Below, one piece after another: positions 18,551 through 25,887 of a stretch of DNA of 64,000 nt. Below the pieces are notes generated by a model that was not told the origin of the DNA, did not search any database, and saw only the letters and a program-made list of their open reading frames with translations. The position numbers and the translations under genes were made by a program. The stretch spans positions 248,001-312,000 of the forward strand of contig JADJVH010000004.1 of NCBI GenBank assembly GCA_016716665.1. Reading direction: 5' to 3'. Every line of letters starts with the position of its first letter. The first letter of the stretch is position 1. Origin of the DNA: Candidatus Opimibacter iunctus. Lineage in GTDB: Bacteria; Bacteroidota; Bacteroidia; Chitinophagales; Saprospiraceae.

Positions 18551-19021
18551 CTATGTTTTTAAATATGCGGAGTACATCCATACCAGTTTTTCCTGTTCAC
18601 GGATATAATCACTCATCAAGGCATTTGTTCCTTCATCATTTGCTTCTGAAGACAAATCCAGCAATTCACGCTGCTTGAGAATCACAATCTGGAAGGCATC
18701 AAGCAATGACTTAACAGCTTCACCAGCTACTGATACATTCTTTACTGATTGGATACTGGAACATTGGCTGTAATCCCCGAACGTATGAAGGGGAACTCCT
18801 CCCAATGTCAAAACCCTTTCAGCCACTTCATCCACCTTTACGAGAAGATTGTTATACAACTCTTCAAACTTGACATGTAACTCAAAGAATTTTTCTCCTT
18901 TTATATTCCAATGCAATCCACGGGTATTCTGGTAGAAGACCATATAATTGGCCAGGAGGTCGTTCAGCTTTTCAACCAAAAGGTCAGCCTGGTGCGTTTC
19001 AATACCAATTGCATTTTTCAT
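18551..19021 (-). CDS. dps: Dps-like ferritin (DNA starvation/stationary-phase protein)
   Basis: 156 residues, typical length. The Dps signature is clear: YQNTRGLHWNIKG (ferroxidase His), FFELHVKFEELYNNL and VDEVAERVLTLGG, with the intersubunit metal ligands His, Asp and Glu in place. Forms a dodecamer that oxidises ferrous iron with hydrogen peroxide and stores it, protecting DNA. It is in the same operon as rhodaneses and small membrane proteins, 3 bases from the next gene, which fits an oxidative-stress role. Confidence 0.93.
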   Translation of the reverse strand: MKNAIGIETHQADLLVEKLNDLLANYMVFYQNTRGLHWNIKGEKFFELHVKFEELYNNLLVKVDEVAERVLTLGGVPLHTFGDYSQCSSIQSVKNVSVAGEAVKSLLDAFQIVILKQRELLDLSSEANDEGTNALMSDYIREQEKLVWMYSAYLKT

Positions 19022-19029
19022 ATAGATTA

Positions 19030-19058
19030 GATTAGGAGGTTGGAGGGTTAGGAGGTTA
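19030..19058. repeat. Degenerate taggaggtt repeat
   Basis: A short run of taggaggttggagggttaggaggtt between two genes of the redox operon. The same unit forms a longer array at 34313-34363. Confidence 0.5.
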
Positions 19059-19096
19059 TAAAATAATAGTAATCCCCCATTACCTCAGGCACTGTC

Positions 19097-19411
19097 TCAG
19101 CCTAATTTTCGCTTCAAACTGGACCAGCCACCACCATTATATACCTTTGTAAACCCATTGGCTGTGAGAATATGCTTTGCCTGTGCACTTCTCACACCAG
19201 ATGCGCAACAGGTGATAATGGGTTTGTCCTTTTTCATTTTAGCATAGTGATTGGACAAATTATTCAGCGGGATATTGAGTGCGCCTTTGATATGGCCCTG
19301 CTCAAACTCTGCCTTTGTCCGCACATCAATGATCTGGGCACCTGCTTTGACTAAAGCGGTATAATCTGTTGCAGGCCCTAGCCCCAATAATTTCTTCAGG
19401 AATGCGATCAT
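19097..19411 (-). CDS. Single-domain rhodanese with N-terminal hydrophobic segment
   Basis: 104 residues. A short hydrophobic start (MIAFLKKLLGLG) may tether it to the membrane. Rhodanese features are IIDVRTKAEFEQGHI and active loop CCASGVRSAQ, where one of the paired Cys forms the persulfide. Its start overlaps the stop of the preceding rhodanese gene by four bases. Confidence 0.88.
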   Translation of the reverse strand: MIAFLKKLLGLGPATDYTALVKAGAQIIDVRTKAEFEQGHIKGALNIPLNNLSNHYAKMKKDKPIITCCASGVRSAQAKHILTANGFTKVYNGGGWSSLKRKLG

Positions 19412-19680
19412 GGTGTCTTGGCGTTTTCCAGTTGAATACTATAGTTCACCTCCATCCATCCACCGCCGTTCTCACAATCCACGCCTGCGCCCTTGAGGAA
19501 AGAAGCTGCCGAACCACTGCGTGCCCCGCTGGCGCAACATAGGATAATCGGTTGCTTCATTGCCTTGATCTCAGCAAGTCGAGCCTGCACCTCCTGCAAT
19601 GGAATGTTGATACTTCCGGCTACATGTCCTCCCTGGAACTCAGCTGGTGTCCTGACATCAATGATTGTTTTACTTGCCAT
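19408..19680 (-). CDS. Cytoplasmic single-domain rhodanese
   Basis: 90 residues from the ATG at 19680; an in-frame extension to 19839 is rejected because it precedes the fold and crosses the promoter region. The domain starts at once with MASKTIIDVRTPAEFQGGHV and has active loop LCCASGARSGSA. First gene of the minus-strand redox island. About 40% of its residues appear shared with the next rhodanese by eye, suggesting a tandem duplication. Confidence 0.88.
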   Translation of the reverse strand: MASKTIIDVRTPAEFQGGHVAGSINIPLQEVQARLAEIKAMKQPIILCCASGARSGSAASFLKGAGVDCENGGGWMEVNYSIQLENAKTP

Positions 19681-19695
19681 ATGTGTATGATTTGA

Positions 19696-19750
19696 TGTGA
19701 CAAAGTTGGGTATAAACAGGTGTATACTATGGTTACATTTGTTACAAATG
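19696..19750 (-). promoter_or_regulatory. Regulatory region of rhodanese operon with Crp-like motifs
   Basis: Two motifs lie in the 70 bases upstream of the first rhodanese. tgtgacaaagtt at 19696-19707 resembles the palindrome at 16940-16955, and ggttacatttgttacaaatg at 19731-19750 contains two gttaca halves. Together they suggest control by the Crp/Fnr regulator encoded in the island. Confidence 0.4.
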
Positions 19751-19768
19751 CAGAAAGCAAGATGCTGG

Positions 19769-20893
19769 CTAATGCCTCGACTGCTCTGTTGTAGAAGAAT
19801 ACCCGTAAAGGTCAAAGGCGAAAGCCAACCTCCCGGCAATCATAATGACGTCTTCGCTATTGAAACTGTGCTCAGCTTTCTCGTATCGTTTCTGTTGGTT
19901 TAAATACGCCTCAAAAGCAGGAATGGACGCCTCAAACCCTGGAATACCAAGTGTGGTATAAATCTGCTTCAGACTTGACATTGGATCAGCCTCAAAGTCT
20001 TCATATCGGATTTCCACGAGATGATGTTCAGGGATGAGTGCCTTTTGTCCTTCATAATCCCGGATGAGCATCTCATATAGTTCAAAGACCATCTCCTCAT
20101 ACTCCGGCCTTGAAAAAGGTTGCAGCTTGAGCGCTTCATGCGTCGTCTCAAAAAAATTGACCGTGGACCTGAAAACCATCAGCGGGTTACGGTAGATGTA
20201 GATAAACTTTGCTTCTGGAAACATCGCCAGCAAGTGTTTAATACTAGCGGTATGAGGTGGAAATTTTGAAATAAACTCCTTACGGTTATATTCAATCAGT
20301 GATTGGGCAACCAGTTTTTTATAACGGCGGTAAAACGCCTGCATTTCAGTTGCTGAGGTAGCATCACCGCTCACGTACCGGGCATAGATGGCTTTCCAAT
20401 CCCGGGGAAAGTAGAAGAAATTGTAAAATCCAAAGGAATCTATATTGGACAAGGCAATACCTTCTTCCTGGGGGAGCTCCGGAGACAGCAGCACATTGTC
20501 AGCAGGCCTCTTTTCAGGCATGAGCAACCTCATCACTGGCTTAAACAACCACCGGCTTCCAAAAAACTGGTTTGCGAAGACACTCTGAAACGTATTAATA
20601 AACGCAAACTGCTTGTCCTGCGCCATTGCATTGTGCATCAAGGTGGTGCCACTCCGCCAGTGTCCAAGGATAAATACAGGGGATTCTGGAAGAGCTGTAC
20701 GGGATAACTTACTTGAAAAGAAAAGGCGCTCAAACCACAAGAAAGGTGCTGACAGCAAACTGACTATAGCGGCGACTACGCACCTCACATAATACCTGGG
20801 ATACACTTTGTAGGTGCTCACCAGTCTGACCAATAGTAGGAAAGGTGCTGTGCCTATGGTGCTGAATGCGATATTAAACTTCCTGCCCGCCAT
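19769..20893 (-). CDS. Sulfotransferase family protein
   Basis: 374 residues. A hydrophobic N-terminal part (about 8-60) suggests membrane association. The PAPS 5'-phosphosulfate loop is FILGHWRSGTTL (about 75-86), and the 3'-phosphate motif is FIYIYRNPLMVFRST (about 226-240). LVEIRYEDFEADP follows, as in Sulfotransfer_3 members. It would transfer sulfate from PAPS to a glycan, lipid or small molecule. No biosynthetic partner is next to it, so the acceptor is unknown. Confidence 0.85.
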   Translation of the reverse strand: MAGRKFNIAFSTIGTAPFLLLVRLVSTYKVYPRYYVRCVVAAIVSLLSAPFLWFERLFFSSKLSRTALPESPVFILGHWRSGTTLMHNAMAQDKQFAFINTFQSVFANQFFGSRWLFKPVMRLLMPEKRPADNVLLSPELPQEEGIALSNIDSFGFYNFFYFPRDWKAIYARYVSGDATSATEMQAFYRRYKKLVAQSLIEYNRKEFISKFPPHTASIKHLLAMFPEAKFIYIYRNPLMVFRSTVNFFETTHEALKLQPFSRPEYEEMVFELYEMLIRDYEGQKALIPEHHLVEIRYEDFEADPMSSLKQIYTTLGIPGFEASIPAFEAYLNQQKRYEKAEHSFNSEDVIMIAGRLAFAFDLYGYSSTTEQSRH

Positions 20894-20926
20894 AAGGCCG
20901 AAACTACAAAAATTGTCATGTTTAGA

Positions 20927-22024
20927 TTAACCTGCCACACTGACACCAATCAAATGTCCTATACCAAAGGTGATTGCAGCGGCGATCAATCCAAATAACA
21001 TCTGACGGGCACCGGAAAACCATACGTTTCGTCCGGTAAAGAGCGTAATCGCGGAGCCGATCAAAAACAAACCCAGTGCACTTCCTGCCACGCTGATGAC
21101 CAGTGCTTTCATACCGGAGGCGAACATAAAAGGAAGAACAGGAATAGACGCGCCAATGGCAAAAAGGAAAAAGGAAAACAAGGCGGCTTCAATCGCAGAG
21201 CCCTTCAATTCTTCAGCGTTGATACCAAGCTCCTCTTTCACCAGAAGTTCATGTGCCTGCTTATTATCCTTCATGATATCGTCTGCCATCACGCGTGCCT
21301 GATCCTCGGGTATTCCTTTAGCCATATAGATCAGGGCTATCTCTTTCTTTTCCCCTTCAGGATTGGTTTCGAGTTCATCCATCTCCAGTTGCATTTGGTT
21401 TTCATACAATTCCTGGGAACTTTTCACAGAGATCCATTCGCCGAGGGCCATCGACAATGCGCCTGCTAGCAAGCCTGCCAGGCCTGCCAGTAGCACACCT
21501 GACTGATCCGGTGAGGCACCTGCTATCCCCATGACTAAGCTGAAATTAGATACCAGGCCATCATTGCCGCCAAGTACAGCCGCACGTATAGCATTGCCAC
21601 CTACAGACCGGTGTCTTTTTTCAAAGCGTGCCATTTGGGCACCGGAGACTTCGGGTACTTTATCCAGGATGTTGCGCAGGATACTGACATGTGCAGTTTC
21701 CGTACCGGTCAGTGCTTGTTTGTTTTTTTGCTTTGTTGCTACAATTGCATTGGAGAGCGCCTTTTCAGTATCCATGAGGACGCCGAGGACATAATCGTAG
21801 CCAAACACCTTACCTATGAGATTAAAGGTCTTTGCCCTCCAGGAAGGGCCGGGCAATTGATCCAATGAAACATTTGCCTTTGTCGCAAAGGCTTTGACAT
21901 GACCGCCTTCGATTTCGCTCATCTGGCGGAATACATTGGCGACTATAGGATCCTGTTCGTGTTCGGCGAGTTGATGATAGAGATAACTGGCGTCTATTTC
22001 GGTTTGAAGGTTTTTGTTTTTCAT
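20927..22024 (-). CDS. Ferritin-like/VIT1 fusion metal transporter (MbfA-type)
   Basis: 365 residues from the ATG at 22024. The frame continues upstream only through a repetitive gtgag tract, so the longer start is rejected. The N-terminal rubrerythrin/ferritin-like domain (about 1-140) has ASYLYHQLAEHE and MSEIEGGHVKAF as di-metal ligands. The CCC1/VIT1 membrane domain (about 150-365) has GGNDGLVSNFSLVMGIAGA and SMALGEWISVKSSQELYE. Family members export iron or manganese under peroxide or iron stress. It lies beside Dps and rhodanese genes but has its own promoter. Confidence 0.88.
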   Translation of the reverse strand: MKNKNLQTEIDASYLYHQLAEHEQDPIVANVFRQMSEIEGGHVKAFATKANVSLDQLPGPSWRAKTFNLIGKVFGYDYVLGVLMDTEKALSNAIVATKQKNKQALTGTETAHVSILRNILDKVPEVSGAQMARFEKRHRSVGGNAIRAAVLGGNDGLVSNFSLVMGIAGASPDQSGVLLAGLAGLLAGALSMALGEWISVKSSQELYENQMQLEMDELETNPEGEKKEIALIYMAKGIPEDQARVMADDIMKDNKQAHELLVKEELGINAEELKGSAIEAALFSFFLFAIGASIPVLPFMFASGMKALVISVAGSALGLFLIGSAITLFTGRNVWFSGARQMLFGLIAAAITFGIGHLIGVSVAG

Positions 22025-22049
22025 AGGAAAAGGGGAAGTACTGTGGTAA

Positions 22050-22189
22050 TTGTAAGACTGTAAGACAGCGAGAAAGTAAGAAGTGTAGGCATGAGTGTGA
22101 GAATGTGGAAACCTGAGAACGTGAGAGCGTGAGAACGTGAGAGGTGTGAGTGTGAGTGTGAAGGTGTGAGGGTATGAGGGTATGAGACC
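22050..22189. repeat. Degenerate gtgtgag/gagaacgtgag repeat in the ferritin-VIT1 leader
   Basis: About 140 bases of imperfect 6-9 base units (gtgagaacgtgag, gtgtgagtgtgag, gggtatgag). It lies between the candidate -7 box at 22199-22206 and the start codon at 22024, so it would be in the 5' untranslated region. Confidence 0.65.
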
Positions 22190-22198
22190 TTTCAGATG

Positions 22199-22206
22199 CA
22201 AAGGTA
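22199..22206 (-). promoter_or_regulatory. Candidate -7 box (TACCTTTG) of ferritin-VIT1 gene
   Basis: Exact TAnnTTTG match on the minus strand, about 175 bases upstream of the start codon, beyond the repeat tract. Confidence 0.45.
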
Positions 22207-22276
22207 GGGGCAATTCAGGTAGGGATACATTTTATAGAAACTTAAATGCTGGCGGAGAGAGCTTCACTGAATAGAA

Positions 22277-22316
22277 AAAGGGACTATCTCAAATTACTTT
22301 TTGAGATAGCCCCTTT
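22277..22316 (-). terminator. Rho-independent terminator of collagen-like gene 2
   Basis: Stem arms of 16 bases with a single mismatch (ctatctcaa/ttgagatag, ggg/ccc, aaa/ttt) around a 9-base loop. A run of T follows on the minus strand, 35 bases past the collagen-like stop. Confidence 0.8.
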
Positions 22317-22350
22317 AGATTATAAGTTTAGCAAAATCTTATACTGTTCT

Positions 22351-23889
22351 TTAATGGAGATTGACCCATCCTGCGCCTGCTGTGACAGATATCACTCTGA
22401 AATCGATATCATTTCCGGAGGAGATATCAAAATCACCTGTTCCTTCATTCCAGACATACATAGAACCACCAGCATGCTGGCCTGGTGAACCAGCATCGCT
22501 GGTATAAACGTCAAGTTGATCTCCAGAGACTTCTCCTGGCTTGAGGACTATATAGTACACCTGCCCCGAAGTCAATGATGGATTTGATGGAAAGAGAACC
22601 TTATTCCAGTCATTCAGGGAAACTACAAAATCCTGACCTGCCAGAAATGTGCCGGAGCCCGGATTACTGCCCAGGTACAATTCTACCCTAACTTGATATC
22701 CTGGGGTAAAATTACTGACATTGAACTCAATGCGTTGCATCTGGCCTGTCAATGAGGCGGTGAAAGTCTGTGCGAGATAGTTCACATTAGATCCATCATC
22801 TTCGAGGATATAGGTATCTGATCCCACTTCACTTGTAGCAAAATTGCTGGCTGCTCCAGCGGCATAGCCCTGGAATTTACCAATATCTGAATTGTAGATC
22901 ATCAGCCCTTCCGGGGCATTCAGTGCATCCCGTTGCTGGGTAGAAAGTCTGGGCAAAAGCAAACCACCGTTAGATGATTTTATCTCCAATGCCGCGTTGG
23001 GATTAATACTGGATGCACCAATAGTCATGTGGTTAGATGTCTTGTCAAACAAGAAATCAGCATCAGCTCCGGCCTGGCCAAAATCATTGAAGTTGATCTG
23101 TGTATTGACCCCTGCTATCGGGCCAGGAATACCTTGAGGTCCTTGCGGGCCTACCGGGCCAGGGATGCCTTGGTCTCCTTTATCACCTTTGTCACCCTTG
23201 TCACCTTTATCACCTTTCAATCCTTTATCGCCTTTATCTCCCTTGTCCCCCTTATCTCCCTGGTCTCCTTTGGGGCCTTCATCACCGACATCACCGATAT
23301 CGCCTTTATCCCCTTTATCGCCTTTCAATCCTGTTGGACCAGCAGGACCGGCAGGGCCGATAGGTCCCTGATCACCTTCAGGTCCGGTAGGGCCGGCAAC
23401 TCCGGATAAGCCTTGTGGTCCGGCTGGACCGGCAGGGCCCGCAGGGCCGGCTGGCCCTTGAGGACCTGGTGTACCACCATTTGCTGCAAACAATGCATAA
23501 GGGACACTCAGTAATTCGCTGGTTGCGGATATGGTATAGTTGTTACCGCCGTTTGGGTCTGTCTCTGTCTTTATAAAATATGGACCGGCACCCCAATTGA
23601 TCGTACTCATATTACCACTCACTACAGAGCCGCCACCGATCTGAAGTGTAGCAAGTCCATTGGTGTTTGTTGTCAAAGAATGTGTTTCAGCATAGACGAC
23701 TGTACCTCCGGCGGATCCCTTGAGGATACTGGCCTTCACGCGGATACTCTTATTGACCATCAGTTCATTAGACGCGTCTCTCATGACTGCCTGGTAACTG
23801 AGTTTGAGTGGCGACTGGGCAGTCACCGAAGACATAAAGCCTGTCGACAGGATCAACAGTACTAAAGCGATGGGATATATATGTTTCAT
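22351..23889 (-). CDS. Secreted collagen-like protein, long-tract paralogue
   Basis: 512 residues. Same architecture as the protein at 14282-15643: signal peptide (1-25), N-terminal domain with SYQAVMRDAS and LLSVPYALFAANGG ending at residue 141, Gly-X-Y tract (142-258, 39 triplets), then LEIKSSNGGLLLPRLSTQQR and a C-terminal beta-rich domain. The N-domains have identical length in the two paralogues and the parts after the tract differ by one residue, so nearly all of the length difference is collagen triplets. Its tract has a GPA-rich first third and a GDK-rich middle. Exported by the Sec system, probably forming a surface trimeric stalk. It follows the T9SS partner by three bases. Confidence 0.87.
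   Translation of the reverse strand: MKHIYPIALVLLILSTGFMSSVTAQSPLKLSYQAVMRDASNELMVNKSIRVKASILKGSAGGTVVYAETHSLTTNTNGLATLQIGGGSVVSGNMSTINWGAGPYFIKTETDPNGGNNYTISATSELLSVPYALFAANGGTPGPQGPAGPAGPAGPAGPQGLSGVAGPTGPEGDQGPIGPAGPAGPTGLKGDKGDKGDIGDVGDEGPKGDQGDKGDKGDKGDKGLKGDKGDKGDKGDKGDQGIPGPVGPQGPQGIPGPIAGVNTQINFNDFGQAGADADFLFDKTSNHMTIGASSINPNAALEIKSSNGGLLLPRLSTQQRDALNAPEGLMIYNSDIGKFQGYAAGAASNFATSEVGSDTYILEDDGSNVNYLAQTFTASLTGQMQRIEFNVSNFTPGYQVRVELYLGSNPGSGTFLAGQDFVVSLNDWNKVLFPSNPSLTSGQVYYIVLKPGEVSGDQLDVYTSDAGSPGQHAGGSMYVWNEGTGDFDISSGNDIDFRVISVTAGAGWVNLH
23116..23466 (-). repeat. Coding Gly-X-Y tract of 39 triplets
   Basis: Encodes residues 142-258 of the collagen-like protein. The 9-base units (Gly-Asp-Lys codons) repeat nearly exactly, making the DNA prone to slippage. 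The paralogue tract at 15050-15220 has 19 triplets. Confidence 0.9.
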
Positions 23890-23892
23890 GGA

Positions 23893-24426
23893 TTAATTAG
23901 TTTTAAAAACTTTAAATGATTTTATTTCGATGTTCTTTCGGGTGACTTGCAGCAAGTAGACTCCTTCGGTCAGTTTGTCCATTGGAATCGTAGTCAGTGA
24001 GGATTGGATGGATTGTTGGGTGATGAGCTTACCATTGAGATCAAATAAACTATAGACAAGACCGTCTTCAACTGTTGAGGCATTCTGGCCTTCCAGCTTT
24101 AAGGAAGTTGACGTATTGGCAGGGTTTGGAAATACACTTGCGGATAAGGTAATATCGAGATCTCCTGTGCCTACGGTAAGCAACAAGTTGGGTTGTTGCA
24201 CACCAAGGCTTACACTACCACCTTCTGCAGAAAAGTTGATATAGTTCACCTGCCCGATAGTATATGATGCGCTGCCACCTGCTCCAGCAGCATTTCCACC
24301 AGATGCAGTGACAGCAGTTTGTGCCATGAGGCTGCTGGATGCTGATAGCATAATCAACAGTCCCGAGACAAACCTGGCGCATCGGAAGATTGCCAATGTG
24401 ATGTCCATTCTCTTTTTCTTCTTCAT
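23893..24426 (-). CDS. Short T9SS type A sorting-domain protein, cassette 2
   Basis: 177 residues from the ATG at 24426; the frame extends upstream only via a GTG. A very basic start (MKKKKRMD) precedes a signal peptide. The motifs ASGGNAAGAGGSASYTIGQ and GVQQPNL match the cassette 1 protein. Then comes a type IX sorting domain with FPNPANTSTSL and GVYLLQVTR, ending KSFKVFKTN. It has essentially no catalytic passenger. First gene of a two-gene unit with the collagen-like protein. Confidence 0.83.
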   Translation of the reverse strand: MKKKKRMDITLAIFRCARFVSGLLIMLSASSSLMAQTAVTASGGNAAGAGGSASYTIGQVNYINFSAEGGSVSLGVQQPNLLLTVGTGDLDITLSASVFPNPANTSTSLKLEGQNASTVEDGLVYSLFDLNGKLITQQSIQSSLTTIPMDKLTEGVYLLQVTRKNIEIKSFKVFKTN

Positions 24427-24719
24427 ATTATGTATTTTTATATGTGAAATGATAGGTAGCACAGTACATTAACCGCAACGATCAAGCCAAAAACGTTGAG
24501 TACTTAAATATTAAAGGGAGAGTTGGTTTCCGGAATAACTAAGGAATGAGGCTGACCTTTTTCCGGTGATTATCTTGTAGAGGGAAACACAAATATAGGG
24601 AAAAATCCTATATAAGCTGAAATTGTGGCCTAGCCAGGCATAACTATACCACATTTGTAAATAGATACGGGGACTCCAATCGATGAGGGTAAGATAAAAG
24701 TGGGTTGAAATGTCTGGCA

Positions 24720-25796
24720 TTAAATGCCCAGGAGCATTTTGATCTTGTCGAAAATGGCGGTGTTTTCATAAATACCGGCAAATTGCTCTGCACCGGGACC
24801 GTGGGCAAAAACCGGCACCATCTGAGAACTATGCACCTTGGTATTGAATTCAACCTTGGGTGATTTTTTACCCTTGAGGCTCATATAACTGCATTCGTGG
24901 TCAGCGGTGATGATCAGAAGTGTGTTTTCGTCTTCATTGACCAACTCGAGTAGATTCTCCATCATCGAATAGGCATCCTGCATTTCAAGTGCAAGCCATT
25001 CCCGATCATTAGCATGTGCAGCCCAGTCAACCTGGGAGGCTTCCACCATGAGGAAATACCCTTTATCGGCGCGCTTTTCAAGGGCATGAACAGCCTCCGG
25101 AGCCATATAAGGTAGATAGCTACGACCCATTGTGGCGCGTATAGGGTCTTCAAGTGCAGTAAAACAAGCAATACGCTTTTCTTTCCGGACACCTTCCAGT
25201 TTAACACGCCCCCTTGGATCATCAAGGCGGACGATCTCATATTGCTTCCTTTCCAATGTCTTGACCAGATTATCATGATCAGAGTGGCGGTCAAAAAAGT
25301 ACTTTTCTCCTCCGCCCACAAAAACATCCACATTGGCCGATACTAATTGAAGGGCAATCTCTTCGTAAGAGCCTCTTGAAGTCACATGCGCATAAAAGCT
25401 GGCCGGTGTGGCATGCACGATTGAAGAAGTGACCACCAGGCCAGTCTTCATCCCATGTTCACTGGCCAATTCGAGTATTGATTTGACTGGTACACTATCT
25501 GCATCCACACCAATAGCCGCATTAAATGTCTTTACTCCACAACTCATGGCGGTTCCGGCTGCACCACTATCCGTCTCGAGATGAGAAGCCGAATGTGTCT
25601 TTTGAAGCCCCACCACATCCATCCGTGATAATGGCGAAGGAGGCTTGTAAAGATATTCGGCCAGGGCTATCTGGGCCAGCCCCATACCGTCGCCTATGAC
25701 GAGGATCACATTGACAGGCTTCTCAGGAGCCGTGGCTTGAGGTACAAACGGTGAAAACAAAAGCCACCAGCTAAGAAGCATTTCGGGTAACATCAC
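24720..25796 (-). CDS. Alkaline phosphatase (PhoA superfamily)
   Basis: 358 residues, shorter than E. coli PhoA but usual for this group. Signal peptide about 1-25. Metal and catalytic motifs are VILVIGDGMG (Asp), TDSGAAGTAMSCG (nucleophile Ser after Asp), ASQVDWAAHAND (Asp/His) and LLIITADHECS (Asp/His). It hydrolyses phosphomonoesters in the periplasm with two Zn and one Mg. The start is uncertain: Met1 (25796), Met2 or Met6 (25781). A TAGTTTTG box abuts Met1, which would favour a leaderless start or Met6. No Pho box was recognised. Confidence 0.9.
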   Translation of the reverse strand: MMLPEMLLSWWLLFSPFVPQATAPEKPVNVILVIGDGMGLAQIALAEYLYKPPSPLSRMDVVGLQKTHSASHLETDSGAAGTAMSCGVKTFNAAIGVDADSVPVKSILELASEHGMKTGLVVTSSIVHATPASFYAHVTSRGSYEEIALQLVSANVDVFVGGGEKYFFDRHSDHDNLVKTLERKQYEIVRLDDPRGRVKLEGVRKEKRIACFTALEDPIRATMGRSYLPYMAPEAVHALEKRADKGYFLMVEASQVDWAAHANDREWLALEMQDAYSMMENLLELVNEDENTLLIITADHECSYMSLKGKKSPKVEFNTKVHSSQMVPVFAHGPGAEQFAGIYENTAIFDKIKMLLGI

Positions 25797-25797
25797 A

Positions 25798-25805
25798 CAA
25801 AACTA
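25798..25805 (-). promoter_or_regulatory. Candidate -7 box (TAGTTTTG) of alkaline phosphatase
   Basis: TAnnTTTG match on the minus strand, one base before the ATG at 25796, implying a leaderless transcript or a downstream start codon. Confidence 0.35.
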
Positions 25806-25887
25806 CTTTCGGATTTTGATCTGATTACAATAATTTTACCCGGCTCCCGGTATTTCTTCCCAATTTTGAGGTGATTAACCCTGATAT

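Larger units (their letters stand above)
22025..22350. other. Intergenic stretch between ferritin-VIT1 and collagen-like genes
   Basis: Holds, in order along the plus strand, the gtgag repeat, the ferritin-VIT1 promoter box and the collagen-gene terminator. No credible gene is present. Confidence 0.7.

Noticed and set aside
22025..22213. N-terminal extension of the ferritin-VIT1 protein by 63 residues
   Set aside because: The extension is a translation of the gtgag repeat, and the ferritin domain begins at the ATG at 22024.
23029..23409. Plus-strand frames across the collagen tracts (also at 14976-15215)
   Set aside because: They are low-complexity antisense images of the Gly-X-Y codons.
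24511..24720. 69-codon minus-strand frame downstream of alkaline phosphatase
   Set aside because: The TAATG overlap is tempting, but the translated sequence is without motifs and rich in residues atypical of local proteins.
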